From Staphylococcus sp. CAG:324 (GTDB lineage Bacteria > Bacillota_I > Bacilli_A > ML615J-28 > CAG-313): a stretch of 64,000 bases of DNA. The first letter of the stretch is position 1. Every line of letters starts with the position of its first letter. Of this stretch, positions 53,792 through 62,954 are shown piece by piece. The position numbers were made by a program, and so were the translations under genes. Where the stretch lies: NCBI GenBank assembly GCA_000433035.1, contig FR890813.1, positions 77,220 to 141,219 of the forward strand, written 5' to 3'. The notes below the pieces were generated by a model. The model made no database searches, was not told where the DNA came from, and saw nothing but the letters and a program-made list of their open reading frames with translations.

Positions 53792-54536
53792 CTTTAAACA
53801 AAAGTATGGCAATTCCTACTAGAAAAATATAACAATTTAAATATAACCAAATCAATGATGTAACAATACTAGCTAAACTTCCATAAATATTTATATATTT
53901 GCTAATCATAATTTTGTTAATTATATTTTGATATAAAATGGTCAAAATAAAAATAATACTAGTTATAATACTAGAACTTTTCAATGTCTGTCTAACAGTT
54001 ATTTTTACAGGAATAACATATTTATAAATAATGGCAATGAATAGAGTGATAAAAACGAAAGGACAAAAAAATTGAATTATATTTAACAAAATAGTATAAT
54101 TTGCTGAAATTTTTGTTTTTATATAACCTAAATACATTCCTACTATAATCATTAGAATACCAATAAATATAAATAAAATAGTTAAAATGATAGAAATTAT
54201 CCGTAATTTTAATCGCGGACGATATTCTACATTATAATAAATAACATCAGAAATAACTAATAAATTATTTGTCAATTTTGAACTTGACCAAAGTAAATTA
54301 AAAATAAAAATTAGAATGTTAATAAAATTATTTCCCAAATTAAGACCTTCCTCGACCTCAATCAATTTCAAATTAGCTAATAAATTTAAAATTAAAATTA
54401 CCAAAGGAATAATTGTAAGTAACAAATAAAAAGCAAAAGAGGAAGCCAAAACAGTCGGATTAATTTTTGCATTAAGGTAACTTATTTTCTTTAACAATTG
54501 TTTTATTCTTTCTAACATATTAATATTATGTTTCAT
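53760..54536 (-). CDS. YihY/BrkB-family inner membrane protein
   Basis: A 258-aa membrane protein with six hydrophobic segments. NAKINPTVLASSFAFYLLLTIIPL is the family N-terminus; IYGSLASIVTSLIWLYLNCYIFLVG is the conserved C-terminal pair of helices. The family (formerly called ribonuclease BN by error) has no settled function. It is followed with overlap by pdaA, so both may be expressed together. A terminator at 54553-54580 separates it from pepP. Confidence 0.9.
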   Translation of the reverse strand: MKHNINMLERIKQLLKKISYLNAKINPTVLASSFAFYLLLTIIPLVILILNLLANLKLIEVEEGLNLGNNFINILIFIFNLLWSSSKLTNNLLVISDVIYYNVEYRPRLKLRIISIILTILFIFIGILMIIVGMYLGYIKTKISANYTILLNIIQFFCPFVFITLFIAIIYKYVIPVKITVRQTLKSSSIITSIIFILTILYQNIINKIMISKYINIYGSLASIVTSLIWLYLNCYIFLVGIAILLFKDEYKENQKSI

Positions 54537-54552
54537 TTTTCACACTTAATGC

Positions 54553-54580
54553 AAAAAGCAACTAAAGTTTAGTTGCTTTT
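54553..54580 (-). terminator. Terminator after pepP
   Basis: Stem AAAAGCAACTAAA with its complement overlapping the pepP stop codon; poly-T follows on the minus strand. Confidence 0.75.
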
Positions 54581-55834
54581 CATCATTTTTTCAATGTCTT
54601 CTACTTCTTTAATAATATCTTTAGATAATAAAATAGCTTTTTCTTTTGTAATCACAATATTATCTTCAATACGTATTCCTATACCTTCTTCTTCAATATA
54701 AAGACCTGGTTCAATAGTAATAACCATTCCTTCAAGAAGTCCAATATTATCAATGGATGGGTCATGCACATCTAATCCAAGCGAATGTCCTATAGAATGA
54801 AAATAATATCGAGATAATTCTGTATCATCTTTAATTAAACCAAGTTTTTTACATCCTCTAGCAAGAATTGCTTTGGCAAAATCATTTAATTCTTTCCAGC
54901 TCATCCCCGCTTTAGCAAATTCAATACATTTTTTATTGCAATCAAGAACAATTTCATAAATTTCTTTTTGACGAGCAGTGAAAATACCTGATGTTGGAAA
55001 AGTTCTAGAAATATCTGAAGAATAATGATTTGTATAACAACCAACATCCATTAATAATAAACTATCTTTTTCAATTTTAGAATTATTGTCAACATAGTGC
55101 AAAATTGTAGCATTTTTTCCTGAGGCAATAATACTTTCAAAAGAAATTTGCTTATTTTCTTTAGTTAAAATAAAATTATGATACGCCTCGGCCATCGTTT
55201 CCATATCATGTTCTTTAGCATGGTTCATAACATTATAAATAGCCCTTTTAGTCGTATGAATAGATTGACAAATGAGTTCTATTTCTTCTTGATCTTTAAT
55301 CATTCGCATTCTTAAAACCATGGCATAAAGATTTTCTATTTTTATACTTGGATACTCTTTATGTAACTTTTTTGATAATACTAAAGCAAAAGTATTATAA
55401 AGTGGTTGTGGTCTTTTTTCTAAATCCAAGTATACTATCTCTGCAACATCAACAAAATGTCTTGTTGGTTGTAAATGATTAGTTAAAAATTGATTAAAAC
55501 TAGCATTGTATACTATACATTCTAAATTAATACCAGAAATATCAGCAGCTTCTTCTTTGTACAAAGTTCTTCCAACCCATTTTGCCATTACTTCATCAAT
55601 TTCATCTAGAAATAACCATTCTTTATAATCTTCATTAAACTTACCAATAACAAGCGTTACATCAGCTTGATCAATACCTGTCAAATAATAAAAATTATTA
55701 TTTACCACAAATGGATATTCGGAATCAGCAGTTCTAAACTGATGATATCCAGAATGTAAAATTGCAATTGAATTATTTTTTAATTTTTCAAATAGTTTTT
55801 TTCTCCTATTTTGATAAGTTGTTCTTGATATCAT
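54569..55834 (-). CDS. pepP: Xaa-Pro aminopeptidase, M24 family
   Basis: A 421-aa metallopeptidase releasing N-terminal residues before proline. An AMP_N domain (about 1-130) precedes the pita-bread fold with metal ligands in LLMDVGCYTNHYSSDISRTFP (two Asp), HSIGHSLGLDVHD (His), ITIEPGLYI (Glu) and IRIEDNIVIT (Glu). Its ATG shares one base with the TAA of the FabT-like gene (TAATG), indicating translational coupling. Confidence 0.94.
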   Translation of the reverse strand: MISRTTYQNRRKKLFEKLKNNSIAILHSGYHQFRTADSEYPFVVNNNFYYLTGIDQADVTLVIGKFNEDYKEWLFLDEIDEVMAKWVGRTLYKEEAADISGINLECIVYNASFNQFLTNHLQPTRHFVDVAEIVYLDLEKRPQPLYNTFALVLSKKLHKEYPSIKIENLYAMVLRMRMIKDQEEIELICQSIHTTKRAIYNVMNHAKEHDMETMAEAYHNFILTKENKQISFESIIASGKNATILHYVDNNSKIEKDSLLLMDVGCYTNHYSSDISRTFPTSGIFTARQKEIYEIVLDCNKKCIEFAKAGMSWKELNDFAKAILARGCKKLGLIKDDTELSRYYFHSIGHSLGLDVHDPSIDNIGLLEGMVITIEPGLYIEEEGIGIRIEDNIVITKEKAILLSKDIIKEVEDIEKMMKSN

Positions 55835-56838
55835 TATCTCTTCTCCTTTTTATTAGTTTTCTCATCAGCAATTGATGGATCATAATATAATTCCAAAACA
55901 TAAGCAAATTGATTCATAACTTTTACTGCTTGTGCTAAGGGAATTGTATCTAAAACAAGACCTAAAATATCATCATGAAATTTATCATGAAATTTTAAAA
56001 CTTTTTTCCCTTGTTGGGTAATGCTTAATAAAATAACACGACGATCCATTTCATCACGAATTCGTAATAAATAACCTTTTTGTACCAAACGATTAACCCC
56101 AATTGTAAGTGATCCTACTGTTACATGCATCTTTTTTGCAATTAAAGTCATCGGTTTATTATTATACTTATTAACCATTTCAATAACATGAAGTTCTCCA
56201 ATTGTAAGATCAGGAATATTTTTTACATCCATAGTCCTTTCTTCAATAACATTTGCCATATTTGCAACAGTGTTAAAAGCTTCTTCTAAATTTTTGTATA
56301 ATATTTTTTCTTCTTTTGTCCATTGTTTTGTTTTTTTAGGAGTTGGTCTTACTATTTCTTTTGGTGTATGATCACGTGGTGCTGGTTCAATTGTCACTTC
56401 AGCACTTTTAATTGATGGTTTTTTGACTTTTGGTTTAATAGATTTCTTTTTAGGCTCAGTTTCTACAATTTCTACTTTTACTATATCTTCTTTAGGCTTT
56501 TTCTCTTTTACTTGTTTAATAGTACCCGTTCTTGGATCAATTTTTGTTGAGGTTATTTTCTTTTCATCAATTTTTGGTTTAGTTATTTTTTTAGATGTTG
56601 TTTTTTTTGAATTTGTTTTTTTATCACTTTCTATCGTTTTTTTAGTCGTACTTTTTTTAGTTGCTGTCGTCTTTGCTTTAGATATGGCAATTTTATTCGT
56701 TGTTTTATCTTCTTTACTCTTTTTATTTTGACTATTTTTTGTTGAATCCTCTTTACTAGTTTCTTCTTCGATTGTTGGAACCACAATTGGACTTATTCTT
56801 TTTTTTGGCTGTTTAATTTCTGAATTTTCTTTTTGCAT
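55834..56838 (-). CDS. FabT-like MarR-family regulator with lysine-rich N-terminal arm
   Basis: A 334-aa protein. Residues about 1-175 are low-complexity and highly charged (Lys, Thr, Ser, Glu, Pro), likely disordered. Residues about 178-325 are a MarR winged helix: LTIGELHVIEMVNKY, KKMHVTVGSLTIGVNRLVQKG recognition helix, RDEMDRRVILLSITQQGK wing. The MarR part resembles FabT, which represses fatty-acid synthesis genes with acyl-ACP as co-repressor. acpP lies directly upstream on the same strand, and TATTTTGA-aag-TCAAAATA covers the -35 box of this gene, suggesting autoregulation. MarR proteins are normally about 150 aa, so the arm is unusual. Confidence 0.82.
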   Translation of the reverse strand: MQKENSEIKQPKKRISPIVVPTIEEETSKEDSTKNSQNKKSKEDKTTNKIAISKAKTTATKKSTTKKTIESDKKTNSKKTTSKKITKPKIDEKKITSTKIDPRTGTIKQVKEKKPKEDIVKVEIVETEPKKKSIKPKVKKPSIKSAEVTIEPAPRDHTPKEIVRPTPKKTKQWTKEEKILYKNLEEAFNTVANMANVIEERTMDVKNIPDLTIGELHVIEMVNKYNNKPMTLIAKKMHVTVGSLTIGVNRLVQKGYLLRIRDEMDRRVILLSITQQGKKVLKFHDKFHDDILGLVLDTIPLAQAVKVMNQFAYVLELYYDPSIADEKTNKKEKR

Positions 56839-56863
56839 ATACTCACCTCAATATTCTAATATT

Positions 56864-56892
56864 ATTATAAAACAAAATATTTTGAAAGTCAA
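56864..56892 (-). promoter_or_regulatory. Promoter of the FabT-like gene
   Basis: Minus strand TTGACT (56892-56887), 17-nt spacer, TATAAT (56869-56864). The -35 box lies inside the palindrome at 56878-56896. Confidence 0.8.
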
Positions 56893-56896
56893 AATA
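56878..56896. promoter_or_regulatory. FabT-box-like operator
   Basis: TATTTTGA-aag-TCAAAATA is a perfect 8+8 palindrome. It fits the FabT-box pattern (TTTGA-N3-TCAAA core) known from streptococci and overlaps the promoter of the MarR/FabT-like gene. Confidence 0.65.
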
Positions 56897-56922
56897 AATA
56901 TCTTTTTTTTCAAAAAATAATT

Positions 56923-56954
56923 AAAAACTCGCAAATCTATTTTTGCGAGTTTTT
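56923..56954 (-). terminator. Terminator of acpP
   Basis: 13-bp stem AAAAACTCGCAAA with its complement, 17 bp beyond the acpP stop, with poly-T on both strands. Confidence 0.9.
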
Positions 56955-56970
56955 AATTTTTTCTAAGTAT

Positions 56971-57201
56971 TTACGATTGATGATTTTCAATATATTGAAC
57001 TAAATCTTTCACATATTTCATATTTTGTGCAGCTTCATCATCAACTTCAAGATTAAATTCATCTTCAAGTGCCATAATTAATTCTACTGCATCTAAAGAA
57101 TCTGCACCTAAATCATCTACCAAATGTGTATCCATTGTAATTTTATCAAGCGATACATTTAATTCTTTAGCAATAATTGCTTGTACCTTTTCAAATACCA
57201 T
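56971..57201 (-). CDS. acpP: Acyl carrier protein
   Basis: 76-aa acyl carrier protein for fatty-acid synthesis. The phosphopantetheine site is LGADSLDAVELIMALE, with the acceptor Ser in DSL. TAGGAGG precedes the ATG. It lies 16 bp after tex and before a FabT-like regulator, not within a plsX-fabD-fabG cluster. It may be cotranscribed with tex. Confidence 0.98.
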   Translation of the reverse strand: MVFEKVQAIIAKELNVSLDKITMDTHLVDDLGADSLDAVELIMALEDEFNLEVDDEAAQNMKYVKDLVQYIENHQS

Positions 57202-57217
57202 TTTTTCCTCCTAAAAA

Positions 57218-59650
57218 TTAATTTCCAAATTTATTTCTTAACGCCTGCATTTGTCGTTCAAATCTTTCTTCTTGGCGACGCTTATATTCTTCGCGTTTTG
57301 CCTTTTGTTCTTGGCGTTGTTTTCTTTGTCTTTCAGCCTCAGGATCTACTGTTTTTTTATTTATTCTTGGTTTATTATTAGGTTTTCTTTCCTCTTTTTC
57401 TACCTTTGCGTTAGGATCAATCATTGTAAGTTGCAAACGACCCTTGTCTAAATCAACTTCTAAAACCCAAACTTTAACAATTTGGCCTACATGAACTGCA
57501 TCTAGCGGATGCTTAATAAATTTTGTTGACATTTTAGATACATGAACAAGACCATCATCATGAAGACCACAATCAACAAAGGCTCCAAAATCAGTAACAT
57601 TACGAACAGTCCCTTGAAGTTCCATACCTACTGTTAAATCTTTAAGTTCTAAAATATCACTTCTCAAAACAGGTGCTTCAATTACATCACGTGGATCACG
57701 AAGAGGTGAAATAAACGCATCAAGAATATCATTAAAAGTATATTCACCAACATTTAATTCTTCAATCATTGTTTTCTTTTCTTCATCAGTTAACATTTTT
57801 ACTTTTTCTACTAATTCACTTTTTCCAAGGTCATTTGAAGTAAAACCAAGTTTTGTTAAGATGGCAAGTGCCGTTTCATAACTTTCCGGATGAATTCCCG
57901 TCATATCAAGTGGTTCATTACCATCAACAATTCTTAAGAAACCAATTGCTTGTTCAAGTGCTTTAGGCCCGACTCCTTTTACTTTGATATCCTTACGATT
58001 TTCGAAACGACCATTCTCCTCTCGATATGCAACAATTTTTTTTGCTGTACCAGCATTTAAACCTGCTACATATTTTAATAATGAATAAGATGCAGTATTG
58101 ATATTAACTCCAACTTTATTCACAGCAGTTTCTACAACAAAATCGAGCGAATCAACTAACTTTGATTGACTTACATCATGTTGATATTGACCAACACCAA
58201 TTGATTTAGGATCAATTTTCACCAGTTCTGAAAGTGGATCTTGAAGACGCCTTGCGATAGAAACAGCTGAACGTTCCTCAACAGAATATTCTGGAAATTC
58301 CTCTCTTGCAAGATCTGATGCTGAATAGACAGAAGCTCCAGCTTCATTAACAATAATATATTTTATATCACGATCAATTGTTTTTAAAGTATTCGCAACA
58401 AAGGCCTCTGTTTCACGACTTGCTGTACCATTTCCCATAGCAACTACTTCAACATTGTGTTTGTTAATTAATTCACAAAAAGTTTCAACCGCAGCTTGAT
58501 AACGTGCTGGTGGAACAACTTCTCCTTTTTGTTTTTGATGTGGGTACATTACGCTTTTTTCCAAAACCTTACCCGTCGCATCAACTACAGCAAGTTTACA
58601 ACCAGTTCTAAATGCAGGGTCAACACCTAAAACAACTTTACCTTTCATAGGTGGTTGCAATAAATAATTACGAAGATTTTCACCAAAAATGTTAATAGCC
58701 TGATCTTCAGCTTTTTCTTTTAATTCCGAACGAATCTCTCTTACAATAGCAGGTTTAATTAATCTATCATATCCATCTTGACATGCATCGTGTACATAAG
58801 GGGCAGTAATTGATTCTTTGACCTTTACCATATCACCACATATATAGTCTAATACTTTAGCATAATCCTCGATTACACTTACTTTAATCACTTTTTCAGC
58901 TTCGGCTCTATTTAAAGCCAAAATACGATGCAATTTAATTGTTTTAAGTGGTTCCTCGTAAGCATAATACATTTCATATACTTTCTTTTCATCCACAGCA
59001 TCTTCTTTAACTTCAGATTTAATTTTTGCTTCATTTTCAAAATTTTCTCTAATCCAAGCTCGATATTTTGGTTCATCAGATACTATTTCAGCAATAATAT
59101 CTTTTGCCCCTTGAATTGCCTCATCAATATTTTTAACAATTGTGCCTTCTTTTTTCATTGCTTCTACTTCTTCGTCAGTCTTTCCTTCCAAAGATGTAAC
59201 ATATTGACTCGCAACCTCTTCAACGTTACCATCTAAAGGAAAAGATAGCAAATATTCTGCTAATGGCTCTAATCCCTTTTTCTTAGCATCTGTTGCACGA
59301 GTTTTTTTCTTTTCTTTGAATGGACGGTAAATATCTTCAATTTCAGAAAGTTTAGTAGCATTTATAATGCCCATTTTAATTTCATCGGTAAGTTTACCTT
59401 TTTCTTCAATCAAACGCATTACATCTTCTTTACGAGCTGCAAGTTTTTGACCATAATCCCATTCTTGATATATTGCACGAATCTGTTCCTCATCTAAATT
59501 TCCTGTTACCTCCTTACGGTAACGAGCGATAAAAGGAACAGTTGCTCCACCTTCAATTAATTCTAACACCGCCCTAATTTGACCAATACGAACATTTTGT
59601 TCGCGTGAAATCTTTCCTAGTAGAGCGTCATTCATGTAATTATTTTCCAT
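57218..59650 (-). CDS. tex: Tex-family transcription accessory protein
   Basis: RNA-binding protein of 810 aa. Order: N-terminal helical domain, YqgF-like RNase H fold (VVLGVDPAFRTGCKLAVVD, AMGNGTASRETEAFV), helix-hairpin-helix region (GVGQYQHDVSQSKL, KVGVNINTASYSLL, KGVGPKALEQAIGFL), and an S1 domain (about 655-725; GTVRNVTDFGAFVDCGLHDDG). A highly basic tail of about 60 residues (rich in Arg, Lys, Gln) follows. Family members affect transcription and ribosome-associated processes. GGAGG precedes the ATG. Confidence 0.96.
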   Translation of the reverse strand: MENNYMNDALLGKISREQNVRIGQIRAVLELIEGGATVPFIARYRKEVTGNLDEEQIRAIYQEWDYGQKLAARKEDVMRLIEEKGKLTDEIKMGIINATKLSEIEDIYRPFKEKKKTRATDAKKKGLEPLAEYLLSFPLDGNVEEVASQYVTSLEGKTDEEVEAMKKEGTIVKNIDEAIQGAKDIIAEIVSDEPKYRAWIRENFENEAKIKSEVKEDAVDEKKVYEMYYAYEEPLKTIKLHRILALNRAEAEKVIKVSVIEDYAKVLDYICGDMVKVKESITAPYVHDACQDGYDRLIKPAIVREIRSELKEKAEDQAINIFGENLRNYLLQPPMKGKVVLGVDPAFRTGCKLAVVDATGKVLEKSVMYPHQKQKGEVVPPARYQAAVETFCELINKHNVEVVAMGNGTASRETEAFVANTLKTIDRDIKYIIVNEAGASVYSASDLAREEFPEYSVEERSAVSIARRLQDPLSELVKIDPKSIGVGQYQHDVSQSKLVDSLDFVVETAVNKVGVNINTASYSLLKYVAGLNAGTAKKIVAYREENGRFENRKDIKVKGVGPKALEQAIGFLRIVDGNEPLDMTGIHPESYETALAILTKLGFTSNDLGKSELVEKVKMLTDEEKKTMIEELNVGEYTFNDILDAFISPLRDPRDVIEAPVLRSDILELKDLTVGMELQGTVRNVTDFGAFVDCGLHDDGLVHVSKMSTKFIKHPLDAVHVGQIVKVWVLEVDLDKGRLQLTMIDPNAKVEKEERKPNNKPRINKKTVDPEAERQRKQRQEQKAKREEYKRRQEERFERQMQALRNKFGN

Positions 59651-59764
59651 AAAAATCCTCCAACACTTGTGATTTTAATTATCATTATCAATAACTTCTA
59701 AATACACATTCTAGATTATTATACCATAAAAGGCATATTATCGCAAACAAAATAACTCTTTATA

Positions 59765-60223
59765 TTATGATAATAAATCGTATACTCTTTTTAGAATATG
59801 CATTGTTTGTTTCCTTCTAACCTCATTTCTTGTTCCTTTAAATGCCACTTCTTCAACATAAATTTTATTATTTATTATTATTCCGTAATAGCATTTACAA
59901 AATGGCTCACTACTTTCAGCCTCACCAGTAACACTAATACAAATATTTGCTTTAGTAATTTTTTGTAATCCTTCAACCATTTCTTTTGCTACTTCTTTAG
60001 AATAAACACTGTAACAATCTAGAGTATCTTTCTTAACACCTAAAATTTTTATTTTAGCATCACATGAATAAGTAACATAACTTTGAGAAAGTACCTTTGA
60101 TGTCCCTTTGGCATTAACCAATGTTGCAACTATTTTTCCCCCTGTGCAAGATTCTGCCAAACTTATTTGCCATTTTTTTATTTTTAAACAATCTACTATT
60201 TTTTGTTCTATGCTTATATTCAT
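59765..60223 (-). CDS. pncC: CinA C-terminal domain protein, nicotinamide-nucleotide amidase
   Basis: Stand-alone CinA-C domain of 152 aa that deamidates NMN to NaMN. SLAESCTGGKIVATLV holds the catalytic Ser/Lys region, with YVTYSCDAKIKILGV and ISVTGEAE downstream. The family usually has TGIAGP at this place; TGEAE is a variant, so activity is not certain. Start: ATG 60223 with GGTGAT upstream; TTG 60229 is in frame but inside that site. Confidence 0.85.
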   Translation of the reverse strand: MNISIEQKIVDCLKIKKWQISLAESCTGGKIVATLVNAKGTSKVLSQSYVTYSCDAKIKILGVKKDTLDCYSVYSKEVAKEMVEGLQKITKANICISVTGEAESSEPFCKCYYGIIINNKIYVEEVAFKGTRNEVRRKQTMHILKRVYDLLS

Positions 60224-60294
60224 AATCAATCACCAAAACTATTATATCTTTTTTATCATAATTTTGCAAATAATACTAATTACAAATAAAATAC

Positions 60295-60323
60295 TTGTTC
60301 ATCTAAATAAAAAATGGTATAAT
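60295..60323 (+). promoter_or_regulatory. Promoter of yigZ
   Basis: TTGTTC (60295-60300), 17-nt spacer, TATAAT (60318-60323), 18 bp before the ATG. Confidence 0.6.
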
Positions 60324-60340
60324 CAAATATAGGTGATAAT

Positions 60341-60928
60341 ATGAATACCATAAAAAAAGAAGTAAAAACTATTTATGAAATAAATAAAAGTCGTTTTATT
60401 ACAAATATCAAACCTGTAAAAAGCGTTAATGAAGCAAAATCCTTTTTTTTAAATATAAAAAAAGAATTTAATGATGCAACTCATAATGTTACTGTATATA
60501 TTATTGGTAAGACAGGAGAAGCTGGTCATTATAATGATGATGGAGAACCAAGTGGAACTGCTGGATTACCTGTCCTTGATGTTTTTAGAAAAAACGAAAT
60601 AACTAATTTTGCTTGTGTTGTTACAAGATACTTTGGAGGCATTAAATTGGGTGCTGGAGGTCTTGTTAGAGCATATAGTACGGCCGCCAGTTTAGCCTTA
60701 AAAGAAGCTCAAATATGTGAAATTATAGAATATATTACTTTAGAAATTGAATTGAATTATCCTTATTTAGATATAATTGAAAATCGCTTAAAAAATATTG
60801 AAATTATATCTAGAGAATTTTCTACTAATGTAAAATTAATTATTAAAATTCCCCAAAATAATTTTGAAGAAATCAAAAATATGCTTGTTTATATCACCAA
60901 TAATATGATAAAAATAAGAATTATATAA
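60341..60928 (+). CDS. YigZ/IMPACT family protein
   Basis: A 195-aa protein with the UPF0029/IMPACT N-terminal domain (ATHNVTVYIIG, DDGEPSGTAGLPVLDV, VVTRYFGGIKLGAGGLVRAY) and a C-terminal ferredoxin-like domain (about 135-195). Eukaryotic IMPACT binds Gcn1; bacterial members are linked to ribosome function by structure only. AGGTGAT precedes the ATG. Monocistronic. Confidence 0.93.
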   Translation: MNTIKKEVKTIYEINKSRFITNIKPVKSVNEAKSFFLNIKKEFNDATHNVTVYIIGKTGEAGHYNDDGEPSGTAGLPVLDVFRKNEITNFACVVTRYFGGIKLGAGGLVRAYSTAASLALKEAQICEIIEYITLEIELNYPYLDIIENRLKNIEIISREFSTNVKLIIKIPQNNFEEIKNMLVYITNNMIKIRII

Positions 60929-60934
60929 AAAATA

Positions 60935-60956
60935 AAGAAATAAATAGTTATTTCTT
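60935..60956. terminator. Hairpin between yigZ and the DUF1295 gene
   Basis: AAGAAATAA/TTATTTCTT with a 4-nt loop between convergent genes. AT-only stem, so moderate strength. Confidence 0.5.
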
Positions 60957-61858
60957 CATTTTTTATCTTGTGGAGTTGGAGCGAAAATAGGTAATAAAGC
61001 ATTTGTTTCTTTTTTATATTCCAAATAACCAACTTTATTATTTACTTGTCTTTTTTCAAGCATCGGTATACTAACAGAAATAAATAATAGAAAGATAATT
61101 AACGGACAAAAGATTAAAATCCACAAATCACTTCTAACCGATAGATTAAACAAAAACATACTAAACCAAAATAAGATTTCACCAAAATAATTAGGATGCC
61201 GACTTTTTTTCCAAAGTCCATTTCGATTAATTTTACCTACATTTTCTGGATTTTTCTTAAATGTATTCATTTGAGCATCGGCAAGCATTTCAATGACAAT
61301 TGCAATAAAACATACAATACATGATATAAAATACGTACCATTAATCTCAACTTTTTTTTCAAATGCATCAACATAAGCAAAAACTGGCAAAAGTCCCATA
61401 AAAACAACAATTGTTGGTAACATATGAATACCAAAAAAAGAAATAAGAGGCCAAAGTTTAGGATGTTTATTTTGAATATGAGTATATCGCCAATCTTGAA
61501 TTTTTAAATTTTTAAATCGCAAAAACCAATTCATAGTAAGTCTCAATCCCCAAATTTCCACAAATACCATAATGATACTAGTGTATACATTAAAACCTAT
61601 CGTCTCATTAATAAAAAAGGGAACAAGAATCATTGGTAAAATACTCCAATAAGGATCATAAACAGAAGCATTATTCAATGAGACACCACCTAAATATACG
61701 ACTATAGTTCCAATTATATCACATAAGAAGAATTTCAAAAGTATATTTTCAATTGGAATATATTTGTAACTTACATAACCACTTATAAACGCTAGCAAAT
61801 AAACAAATAGTATTAAACTAATGCTAATTATTTTATTATTTCGAATTTTTTCTATCAT
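60956..61858 (-). CDS. DUF1295 family membrane protein (steroid-reductase-like fold)
   Basis: A 300-aa polytopic protein with about seven membrane segments. GLWKKSRHPNYFGEILFWFSM is the DUF1295/ICMT-type signature near the C-terminus, with SRHPNYFGE likely binding cofactor. WGLRLTMNWFLRFKNLKIQDW marks the middle. Related enzymes are methyltransferases or NADPH reductases acting on membrane lipids. The substrate is unknown. AGGTGA precedes the ATG. Confidence 0.85.
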   Translation of the reverse strand: MIEKIRNNKIISISLILFVYLLAFISGYVSYKYIPIENILLKFFLCDIIGTIVVYLGGVSLNNASVYDPYWSILPMILVPFFINETIGFNVYTSIIMVFVEIWGLRLTMNWFLRFKNLKIQDWRYTHIQNKHPKLWPLISFFGIHMLPTIVVFMGLLPVFAYVDAFEKKVEINGTYFISCIVCFIAIVIEMLADAQMNTFKKNPENVGKINRNGLWKKSRHPNYFGEILFWFSMFLFNLSVRSDLWILIFCPLIIFLLFISVSIPMLEKRQVNNKVGYLEYKKETNALLPIFAPTPQDKK

Positions 61859-62006
61859 TTTTCTTCACCTAATATTTATTATAACATAGTTAAAACTTTT
61901 TTACATTTATTTGAACATATTCTTTTTATTTTTTAATAGAAATTGATTTAACATCAAAGATGACAAAGATTTAGATTTATAGTAAAATATATCAAGGTGA
62001 TAAAAT

Positions 62007-62954
62007 ATGAATGAACTAATTAATGATGAAAAGCATTATGTTACAATAAATAACTACTTAAAATCTTTGTATCACAAAAAAGTTTTTAAAGTTGCTCTTA
62101 ATGGTAATTTTTCTTGTCCTAATCGCGATGGAACGCTTAGTGATAGTGGCTGTATATTTTGTTCTTCCAAAGGTAGTGGAGATTTTGCGGGTGAAAAAAG
62201 TTTAACCATTAGAGAACAATTTCTATCAATTGTGAATAAAATGAAACAAAAATGGCCTAGTGGGTATTATATCGCTTATTTCCAAGCTAATACTAATACT
62301 TATGATTCACTAGAAAATCTAAAAAAAAGATACAACCAAATTTTTGATGGCAAAAACTTACTAGATGAAAATATTAAAATATTAAGTATTGCTACAAGAC
62401 CTGATTGTATAAATGAAGAAATTGTAAAATATTTAGCCCAAATCAATCAAACTATTCCTGTTTGGATTGAGCTTGGTTTTCAAACGATGCATCAACATAC
62501 TGCTATAGTTATAAATCGTGGATATGTAAATGATACTTTTGAAAAAGCAATACAACTTTTAAAAAAATATCAACTTTCTACTATTGTGCATATTATCAAT
62601 GGTCTTCCTGGTGAAACCAAAAATGATATGATTGAAACCGTTAAATACTTAAATACACTTCAAATAAATGGGATCAAAATTCATATGCTTCATATTATGA
62701 AAGAAACTCCTTTAGAAAAATATTATCAAAATTATCCTTTTCATATATTAACATTAGAAGAATATGTTGATATTGTTGTCACACAACTTAGATATTTAAA
62801 TGATAAGATTATCATTCATAGAATAACCGGAGATGCCCCTAAAGATTTATTAATTCAACCTCTTTGGACCTTAAAAAAATTTGTTGTCATAAATGAAATT
62901 GATAAACTTATGCGCAAAGAAAAAATATTTCAAGGTGATTTATGTTTAAAATAG
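62007..62954 (+). CDS. ytqA: Radical SAM protein, YtqA/MnmL type
   Basis: TIGR01212-type radical SAM enzyme of 315 aa. The cluster motif is CPNRDGTLSDSGCIFC (CxxxxxxxxxxxCxxC spacing typical of this family), followed by GSGDFAG, YFQANTNTYDSLENL and the barrel strand VWIELGFQTMHQHTA. With the next gene it forms the conserved ytqA-ytqB pair; as I recall these convert cmnm5U34 to mnm5U34 in tRNA (names MnmL and MnmM). AAGGTGAT precedes the ATG. Confidence 0.9.
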   Translation: MNELINDEKHYVTINNYLKSLYHKKVFKVALNGNFSCPNRDGTLSDSGCIFCSSKGSGDFAGEKSLTIREQFLSIVNKMKQKWPSGYYIAYFQANTNTYDSLENLKKRYNQIFDGKNLLDENIKILSIATRPDCINEEIVKYLAQINQTIPVWIELGFQTMHQHTAIVINRGYVNDTFEKAIQLLKKYQLSTIVHIINGLPGETKNDMIETVKYLNTLQINGIKIHMLHIMKETPLEKYYQNYPFHILTLEEYVDIVVTQLRYLNDKIIIHRITGDAPKDLLIQPLWTLKKFVVINEIDKLMRKEKIFQGDLCLK

